From Candidatus Pelagibacterales bacterium (lineage in GTDB: Bacteria; Pseudomonadota; Alphaproteobacteria; TMED109), in contig PCCU01000033.1 in the NCBI GenBank assembly GCA_002732015.1, positions 1 to 28,012 of the forward strand: a DNA stretch of 28,012 nt. The letters run 5' to 3'. Below are positions 22,733-28,012 of the stretch, in pieces (the stretch's first letter is position 1; each line of letters begins with the position of its first letter). The notes under the pieces are model-generated. The model was given only the letters and a program-made list of their open reading frames with translations. It ran no database searches and was not told the origin of the DNA. A program made the translations under genes and the position numbers.

Positions 22733-23335
22733 ATGAGTAAATTAAAATTATTTTATACTATTATGAAAATAAATTCTATTTGTATAAAAAAATACAAATT
22801 AAACCTTCCAATTTTTTGGTTATTCCTAGACGAAGATAGAATTGAAAATGAGGTAGCTTTTTTAAAGCTTTTGCCTCCAGCGAAGTTTATCGGAGTTGTG
22901 GTTAGAACAAAAAATAAAAAAAAACTTTATAACAAAACAAAATTGGTCTCAAAAATATGCAAGATGAAAGGATTTAAGGTGGTAGTATCTTCTAGCCCTC
23001 AAATAGCAATGGCAGTAGGAGCGTACGGAGTACATTTTCCCAAGCAGGTAAAAAATACTAGAATTTACAATAAACTATCATATTCATGTTCTTTTCATAA
23101 TTTTACAGATACTAGGAGAACTAAAAATCTAGGAGTCGATAAGGTATTTATTTCACCTGTATTTAAAACAACTAGTAGTAAAAAAAAGCAACCGATAGGA
23201 TTAACTAGGTTGTTATTTTTATCTAGATCGTTAAAATGCGATATAGGTATTTTAGGAGGAGTAAACAAGCAAAATATCACTAAGCTAAGAAACAAAAGAA
23301 TTACTCATATAGGAGGGGTAAGTCTTTTTTTCTAA
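22733..23335 (+). CDS. Divergent thiamine-phosphate-synthase/TenI-like protein
   Basis: The 200-residue protein has the ThiE/TenI barrel signatures in weak form: AVGAYGVHFPKQ, YSCSFHNF, DKVFISPVFKTTSSK, LTRLLFL and IGILGGVNKQNI. The position of the HLGQxD motif of true thiamine phosphate synthases reads HFPKQV, so I would not assign ThiE activity; TenI-like or vestigial functions are possible. The ATG at 22733 is used here, but an in-frame ATG at 22763 is an equally good start, since neither has a ribosome site. It is divergent from yggS and precedes the ABC transporter operon by 24 nt, so it may be co-transcribed with that operon. Confidence 0.7.
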   Translation: MSKLKLFYTIMKINSICIKKYKLNLPIFWLFLDEDRIENEVAFLKLLPPAKFIGVVVRTKNKKKLYNKTKLVSKICKMKGFKVVVSSSPQIAMAVGAYGVHFPKQVKNTRIYNKLSYSCSFHNFTDTRRTKNLGVDKVFISPVFKTTSSKKKQPIGLTRLLFLSRSLKCDIGILGGVNKQNITKLRNKRITHIGGVSLFF

Positions 23336-23359
23336 ATTTAGTTATTTTGGTTAATTATT

Positions 23360-24121
23360 ATGCTAGCTTTAAAAAATATTTCTATCCAATTCGGAGGTAT
23401 AAAAGCACTTTCAGATGTGAGTTTTGAAGTGGAAAATAATAGTTTATTTTCTATTATTGGACCTAATGGAGCAGGAAAAACAACATTATTAAATGTTATA
23501 TCTGGAAGGTACAAACCAATATCAGGTGAAATATATTACAAAGGAAAAAATTTAACCCAATTACATCCTAATAAAAGAGCCTCTTTAGGTATAGGTAGAA
23601 CTTTTCAAAATCTAGCTTTGTTTAATCATATGACAGTTTTAGAGAACATATATATAGGAAGACATCATTTATTAAAAAATAATTTCTTAAAAGGATCTTT
23701 TTATTGGCTTTTTGGAGGTCAAAGAGAAGAAATTGAAAATAGATTAGAGGCTGAGAGAATCTTAGATTTTTTAGAAATTAGCGATATTAGAAAAACATTG
23801 GCTGGAACTTTATCATATGGATTAAGAAAAAGGGTAGAACTAGCTAGGGCAATTGCAATAAAGCCTAATCTTATTTTATTGGATGAACCAATGGCAGGAA
23901 TGAACCAAGAAGAGAAAGAAGACATGGCAAGGTTTATTATTGATTTAAATAGAGAGTGGAACATTACTGTTATCATGATAGAGCATGATATGGGTGTTGT
24001 AATGGATATATCAAAGAAAATTATAGTGCTAGATTTTGGAGAAAAAATTGCTGAGGGTAGTCCAGAGGAAATTATAAATAATAGTAGAGTGCAACAAGCA
24101 TATTTGGGAGAACAAGAATAA
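23360..24121 (+). CDS. livG: Branched-chain-amino-acid-type ABC transporter ATP-binding protein (LivG-like)
   Basis: The 253-residue ATPase has Walker A GPNGAGKTT at 34-42, the Q-loop in RTFQNLALF, the signature LSYGLRKRVELARA (151-164; LSYG in place of LSGG), Walker B LILLDEP at 171-177 and the switch histidine in MIEHDMGVV. The insert between Q-loop and signature (about 105-130) is typical of LivG rather than LivF. The LSYG signature is common in this group. It begins the operon: acyl-CoA synthetase (sharing the TAATG junction), LivH and LivM follow. The partner LivF is not seen and is likely beyond the right edge. Confidence 0.92.
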   Translation: MLALKNISIQFGGIKALSDVSFEVENNSLFSIIGPNGAGKTTLLNVISGRYKPISGEIYYKGKNLTQLHPNKRASLGIGRTFQNLALFNHMTVLENIYIGRHHLLKNNFLKGSFYWLFGGQREEIENRLEAERILDFLEISDIRKTLAGTLSYGLRKRVELARAIAIKPNLILLDEPMAGMNQEEKEDMARFIIDLNREWNITVIMIEHDMGVVMDISKKIIVLDFGEKIAEGSPEEIINNSRVQQAYLGEQE

Positions 24122-25998
24122 TGGCAGACATCCGACTTACAATTCCACATCTATTAATTCATAATTCTCAAAACTATCCCTCTGATATAGCAATGAGAGA
24201 AAAAAAATTTGGTGTTTGGAAAACTAAAACTTGGAAGGAAGTATCAGAAGAAGTAAAAGCTATTGCGATTTCATTAGAGAGTAAAGGAATGAAAGGCGAA
24301 ACTACTATAGGTATAATCGGAAACAATACGCCTAGATGGGTTATAGCAGAAATTGCTACACAAGCTCTCAAAGGAATACCTCTTGGTTTATATGCAGATG
24401 CTTTGGAAAAAGAGATAGAGTATCTACTAAAATTAACATCTTGTGAGGTAGTTTTTGTAGAAGACGAAGAGCAGGCAGATAAGATCCTTTCATTAAATGA
24501 TCTTAAAGAAAAAATAAAACTCATTGTTTATGATGAAGAAAAAGGAATGAATAAGTACAAAGATAAAAGGTTGATTTCTTACAGGCAATTGTTGAGTGAA
24601 GGAACTGACCTTTTAAAAAAAAATAAAGAGAAATACTCTATTTTAATAAAAAAAATTAAAGAAGATGATGTATGTATTTTTTGTCCTACTTCAGGAACAA
24701 CATCTAAGCCTAAATTAGCTATGATTACTCACAAAAATATTTTAAACCATGCTAAAAGTTATCTGAACGCTGATCCGAAAAATAGCTCTGATGAATATGT
24801 TTCAGTATTACCTCTTCCTTGGATAATGGAACAAACGTATGCTATTTCAAAATGGTGCCTAAGCAGAATGAAAGTGAATTTTGTAGAAGAACCTGAAACA
24901 ATGTTTGATGATATGCGAGAAATAGGACCTACATTCTTATTGCTAGGACCTAGAACATGGGAGCAAATAGCTGCTGACATAAGATCAAAGGTTATGGACT
25001 CTTCTTTAATAAAAAGAAACCTATTTAATTTTTTTAGCTCTTTAAAAGGTATGAACAATAGTTTGTTGGTCAAAATATTTTGTGAATTTTTTTTATTTAG
25101 GTCTCTTAGAGATCAAATTGGTTTTTCTTTTTTAAAGTCTGCTGCTACAGGAGGAGCAGCACTGGGACCAGATACTTTTAAGTTTTTTGTAAATATGGGA
25201 ATTCCTCTTAGACAGCTATATGGCCAGACCGAACAATTAGGGGCTTACACAATACATAGAAAAAATGATGTAAATTATGAGTCTGTTGGATTGCCTTTTA
25301 GAGGGGTTGATATTAATATTTTTGAACCAGATGCTGAGGGTCTCGGAGAGATAATTGTAAAGAATAAAAATTGTATGAAAGGCTACTATGGAGTTCTTGA
25401 TGAAAAAGTTACAATTTCTCCAGATGAATGGTTTCATACTGGAGATGCAGGATATTTTGATAAAGCAGGGCATTTAGTTGTCATAGATAGAGTATCTGAC
25501 TTATCTTTTACTTCTGAAAAGTTAAGGTATTCTCCTCAATATTTAGAAAATAAATTAAAATTTTCACCTTTTATTGCAGAAGCTGCAGTAATTGGATCTA
25601 ATAAGCCATATCTGTCTTCTATAATTTGCATACGATATTCTGTTTTATCAAAATGGGCAGAGCAAAAAAGAATTCCTTTTACTACTTATTCAGACTTAGC
25701 TTCAAAGACAGAAATAGAAAAACTACTACAATCTGAAGTAAAAAAAGTTAATGAGTCTGTTCCTGAAAAACAACAAATTAAAAAATTTGTATTATTATAT
25801 AAGGAATTTGACGCAGATGACGACGAATTGACTAGAACTAAAAAATTGAGGAGAAATTTTGTTATTAATAAATATAATGAAATCGTAGATGCAATATATG
25901 ATCAACGAAAATCTCTAAAAATAGATACTTTAATTAACCTTCAAGATGGTGGCACACAAAGAATTAAGACTGAATTAAACATAATAAACATGGAGTAA
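24121..25998 (+). CDS. AMP-dependent acyl-CoA synthetase (long-chain fatty acid-CoA ligase type)
   Basis: The 625-residue enzyme has the adenylate-forming core: P-loop PTSGTTSKPKLAMITH (canonical form TSGTTGKPKG), the LPLPWIMEQ region, ATGGAALG, YGQTEQLG, EWFHTGDAGYFD, GHLVVIDRVSD and near the C-terminus LTRTKKLRRNFV with the candidate adenylation lysine. Length and layout match bacterial FadD/FAA1-like enzymes that make an acyl-adenylate and then an acyl-CoA. Placement between livG and livH, with 1-nt overlap to livG and 4 nt to livH, suggests it acts on, or is regulated with, the transported solute. This position is known in several proteobacterial branched-chain ABC operons. The natural carboxylic acid substrate is unknown. 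Confidence 0.92.
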   Translation: MADIRLTIPHLLIHNSQNYPSDIAMREKKFGVWKTKTWKEVSEEVKAIAISLESKGMKGETTIGIIGNNTPRWVIAEIATQALKGIPLGLYADALEKEIEYLLKLTSCEVVFVEDEEQADKILSLNDLKEKIKLIVYDEEKGMNKYKDKRLISYRQLLSEGTDLLKKNKEKYSILIKKIKEDDVCIFCPTSGTTSKPKLAMITHKNILNHAKSYLNADPKNSSDEYVSVLPLPWIMEQTYAISKWCLSRMKVNFVEEPETMFDDMREIGPTFLLLGPRTWEQIAADIRSKVMDSSLIKRNLFNFFSSLKGMNNSLLVKIFCEFFLFRSLRDQIGFSFLKSAATGGAALGPDTFKFFVNMGIPLRQLYGQTEQLGAYTIHRKNDVNYESVGLPFRGVDINIFEPDAEGLGEIIVKNKNCMKGYYGVLDEKVTISPDEWFHTGDAGYFDKAGHLVVIDRVSDLSFTSEKLRYSPQYLENKLKFSPFIAEAAVIGSNKPYLSSIICIRYSVLSKWAEQKRIPFTTYSDLASKTEIEKLLQSEVKKVNESVPEKQQIKKFVLLYKEFDADDDELTRTKKLRRNFVINKYNEIVDAIYDQRKSLKIDTLINLQDGGTQRIKTELNIINME

Positions 25999-26002
25999 TG
26001 AT

Positions 26003-26896
26003 ATGGCTTTAGACTTTTTAATACAATTATTAGTGAACGGATTTATTATAGGTCTATTATATGGTGTAGTAGCAATGGCATTTGTTTTAATATACAAATC
26101 TAGCCTAGTAGTCAATTTCGCTCAAGGTGAATTTTTATTGATTGGTGCTTGGGCATGTTGGTGGTTATTAGCGCAATTTTCTCTACCCTTTTATATAGCC
26201 TTTATATTTACCCTTATTTTTATGACAATTTTTGGTGTGCTTATACAATTAATAATATTGAGGCCTTTAATTGGAGAGCCTATTATTTCTATTATAATGG
26301 TAACTATAGGCTTAGCAATATTTTTTCAAGCTCTTATGAATTGGATGTTTGGAGTTTTTGTAGAACCATTTCCTAAAATATTTGAAAATGAAAGTATTAA
26401 TTTATTTGGTCTTCGAGTTCAAACAGTCTATATAATGAGTGGCTTAATCAGTTTATTGATAATGATAAGTTTTGCAATTTTTTTCAAAAAATCACGTTTA
26501 GGATTGGCAATGAGAGCGACAGCTTTCGATCAGCAAGCTGCGCAATCTTTAGGAGTATCGGTTAAACAAGTATTTTCTGCTGCTTGGGGCATCTCTGCAA
26601 TGGTCTCTGCAGTAGCAGGAATAGTTTTTGGGATAGTAAATGGTATTTCATCAGGTATAGCATTCATGGGAATAAAAGTTTTTCCTGCTGTTATACTAGG
26701 AGGGTTAGACTCTGTTTTAGGGGCTATTCTTGGTGGTTTAGTAATAGGTTTATTAGAACATATTGCTCATTACCTTGATGTACAATATTTAAAGATAGGA
26801 AATATGATTAGAATAGCTCCATTTTATGCATTGCTTATTATACTTATGATAAAGCCCTATGGTTTTTTTGGAACTAAGGATATAGAGAGAGTCTAA
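26003..26896 (+). CDS. livH: Branched-chain-amino-acid-type ABC transporter permease (LivH-like)
   Basis: The 297-residue membrane protein has about eight hydrophobic segments and the LivH hallmarks: NGFIIGLLYGVVAMAFVLIY at the N-terminus, VVNFAQGEFLLIG, and the coupling-helix loop LGLAMRATAFDQQAAQSLGV. The end VFPAVILGGLDSVLGAILGG is typical of the family. It forms the translocation pathway with LivM and is energised by LivG/LivF. A GGAG precedes the ATG by 7 nt. LivM begins one base after its stop. Confidence 0.93.
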   Translation: MALDFLIQLLVNGFIIGLLYGVVAMAFVLIYKSSLVVNFAQGEFLLIGAWACWWLLAQFSLPFYIAFIFTLIFMTIFGVLIQLIILRPLIGEPIISIIMVTIGLAIFFQALMNWMFGVFVEPFPKIFENESINLFGLRVQTVYIMSGLISLLIMISFAIFFKKSRLGLAMRATAFDQQAAQSLGVSVKQVFSAAWGISAMVSAVAGIVFGIVNGISSGIAFMGIKVFPAVILGGLDSVLGAILGGLVIGLLEHIAHYLDVQYLKIGNMIRIAPFYALLIILMIKPYGFFGTKDIERV

Positions 26897-26897
26897 T

Positions 26898-27971
26898 ATG
26901 AGTTTAAAAAAATTTAGACCATGTGGAGACTTTAGAACCTCTTATGCAGCTGACATGAGTATGTTTCAGGACAAGGGAAGCTATTATTTAACTTTGGGTG
27001 GAATAATTTTGTTAGCTCTCTCACCATTTCTATTTGATTCTTATATAATTTCACTTCTTATTTATATAGGTTTTTACGGGATTGCTGCTCTAGGATTAAA
27101 CATCTTAGTTGGTTGTACTGGTCAAATTTCAGTAGGCCATGCAGTATTTTTTGGATTTGGAGCATTTGCATCAGCATGGTTAAGTAATAAATTCTTGGTG
27201 CCGGTATGGCTTGCAATACCAATAGCCGCCATAATGACAGCATTTGTAGGACTAATATTTGGTATTCCAGCAGCTAGAGTTAAAGGATTGTATCTAGCAA
27301 TAGCAACACTAGCAGCGCAGTTTATAATGGAGGATTTTTTCTCAAGAGCAGCTTGGTTTACTGGAGGAGTGGATGGAGCATCCGCCGAGCCATTAAAAAT
27401 CTTTAATTTTTATTTTGATACAGACCAAAAGTATTTCTATATAGTATTATTCTGGCTTTTGGTTAGCTTTTTATTGGTTAGCAACTTAATGAGAACTAGG
27501 GACGGAAGAGCTTTTTTGGCAGTAAGAGACCATTATTTATCAGCAGAGATGATGGGCATCAATTTAATGAAATATAGAATTCTATCTTTTGGTATCTCAT
27601 CTTTTTTTGCTGGTTTAGGAGGGGCGCTTTATGGACACTATTTAAGTTTTGTGTCGATAGAAGAGTTCAATATTCAACTCTCAATATTTTTTCTTGCAAT
27701 GATTATAATTGGAGGATTAGGTTCTGTAAGAGGATCTTTAATGGGAGCAGCGTTTATGGTTTTGTTGCCTGAAGTTATGGACTATCTAACAAGATCGCTG
27801 GCTGAAACCTCTATTGATCAAATGTTATCTTTATCGAATGCTATTCCTTTTATAAAAGAAGCGTCTATTGGTCTAGTTATTATATTGTTCTTGATTTTTG
27901 AACCTAATGGATTAGCCTATCGATGGGGACAAATAAGAGCGTGGTTTAAGTTATATCCATTTTCATATTAA
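26898..27971 (+). CDS. livM: Branched-chain-amino-acid-type ABC transporter permease (LivM-like)
   Basis: The 357-residue permease starts with a charged cytoplasmic N-terminus of about 27 residues, then about nine hydrophobic segments. Hallmarks include GLNILVGCTGQISVGHAVFF, ARVKGLYLAIATLAAQF, RTRDGRAFLAVRDHYLSAEM (the coupling loop that binds the ATPases) and IIGGLGSVRGSLMG. It directly follows livH and completes the membrane pair. The 19-nt gap to the next ORF contains a strong ribosome site. Confidence 0.93.
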   Translation: MSLKKFRPCGDFRTSYAADMSMFQDKGSYYLTLGGIILLALSPFLFDSYIISLLIYIGFYGIAALGLNILVGCTGQISVGHAVFFGFGAFASAWLSNKFLVPVWLAIPIAAIMTAFVGLIFGIPAARVKGLYLAIATLAAQFIMEDFFSRAAWFTGGVDGASAEPLKIFNFYFDTDQKYFYIVLFWLLVSFLLVSNLMRTRDGRAFLAVRDHYLSAEMMGINLMKYRILSFGISSFFAGLGGALYGHYLSFVSIEEFNIQLSIFFLAMIIIGGLGSVRGSLMGAAFMVLLPEVMDYLTRSLAETSIDQMLSLSNAIPFIKEASIGLVIILFLIFEPNGLAYRWGQIRAWFKLYPFSY

Positions 27972-27976
27972 TAAAT

Positions 27977-27983
27977 AGGAGGG
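27977..27983 (+). promoter_or_regulatory. Strong ribosome binding site (AGGAGGG)
   Basis: AGGAGGG ends 7 nt before the ATG at 27991 and is the closest match to a full anti-Shine-Dalgarno complement in the window. It suggests a highly translated gene downstream, as expected for a periplasmic solute-binding protein. Confidence 0.6.
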
Positions 27984-27990
27984 TCTAATT

Positions 27991-28012
27991 ATGCATAAAT
28001 TTAAAAATACGT
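27991..28012 (+). CDS. Start of a further operon gene, perhaps the solute-binding protein (3' end missing)
   Basis: Only seven codons are present (MHKFKNT), after a strong AGGAGGG site. The basic start would suit a signal peptide. By position after livM, and from the usual order of such operons (ATPase, acyl-CoA synthetase, two permeases, binding protein, second ATPase), a branched-chain amino-acid-type periplasmic binding protein is the best guess; the residues themselves cannot confirm it. Confidence 0.4.

Noticed and set aside
1..28012. CRISPR arrays, insertion sequences, prophage or integration sites
   Set aside because: No regularly spaced repeats, transposase or integrase genes, or terminal inverted repeats were seen; the tRNA-Gly is not followed by any duplicated tRNA end.

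Overview
The window is a compact, AT-rich (roughly 30% G+C by eye) stretch of bacterial chromosome. Gene content and order point to an alphaproteobacterium with a streamlined genome, such as the free-living marine low-GC lineages. The markers are rph-rdgB-hemW divergent from hrcA-grpE, dnaK-dnaJ-dapB, a zf-CHCC/thioredoxin-TPR/LON-domain/Trm112 cluster facing a UbiH-type hydroxylase, and dapC-ftsK-lolA. The assignment rests on family recognition and synteny; no rRNA or other decisive marker is present. I see no phage, insertion sequence, CRISPR array or plasmid gene. No gap between genes exceeds about 125 bases (the longest is 12810-12933).

Layout. 1-810: 3' end of a penicillin-binding-protein-activator-like periplasmic protein. 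807-3203 (minus): rph-rdgB-hemW. 3256-9950 (plus): hrcA, grpE, an unrecognised 333-residue gene, dnaK, dnaJ, dapB. grpE and dnaK each have a near-identical sigma-32-type heat-shock promoter. 9933-12809 (minus): tRNA-Gly(GCC), an M48 metallopeptidase with a PDZ domain, a UMF1-type MFS transporter and a DUF2244 membrane protein. 12934-14857 (plus): a 57-codon zf-CHCC protein, a CnoX-like thioredoxin-TPR protein, a LON substrate-binding-domain protein and a Trm112-family protein. 14844-16049 (minus): UbiH/COQ6-family hydroxylase. 16083-21419 (plus): amidase, DapC-like aminotransferase, ftsK, lolA. 21421-22715 (minus): yggS and a degenerate OmpR-type regulator. 22733-23335 (plus): divergent ThiE/TenI-like protein. 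23360 to the end (plus): branched-chain-amino-acid-type ABC transporter operon (LivG, acyl-CoA synthetase, LivH, LivM, start of another gene).

How the genes fit together. The central block is the Hsp70 system (DnaK, DnaJ, GrpE) with the HrcA repressor. DapB and DapC both serve the lysine/diaminopimelate pathway that feeds peptidoglycan. FtsK, LolA and the PBP activator concern division and envelope. The last operon imports amino acids or related organic solutes and carries an acyl-CoA synthetase inside it.

Most of the window is housekeeping, and I found no clearly new multi-gene system. The observations most worth a second look are: an rdgB with no ATG/GTG/TTG start ahead of its conserved N-terminus; the matching heat-shock promoters, one of which drives grpE plus the unknown gene; an M48 peptidase that seems to have gained a stop codon 25 codons before its ancestral end; the same gene starting 9 nt after a tRNA-Gly CCA end; a HemW with an altered HNxxYW motif; and overlapping or abutting convergent genes with no visible terminators.
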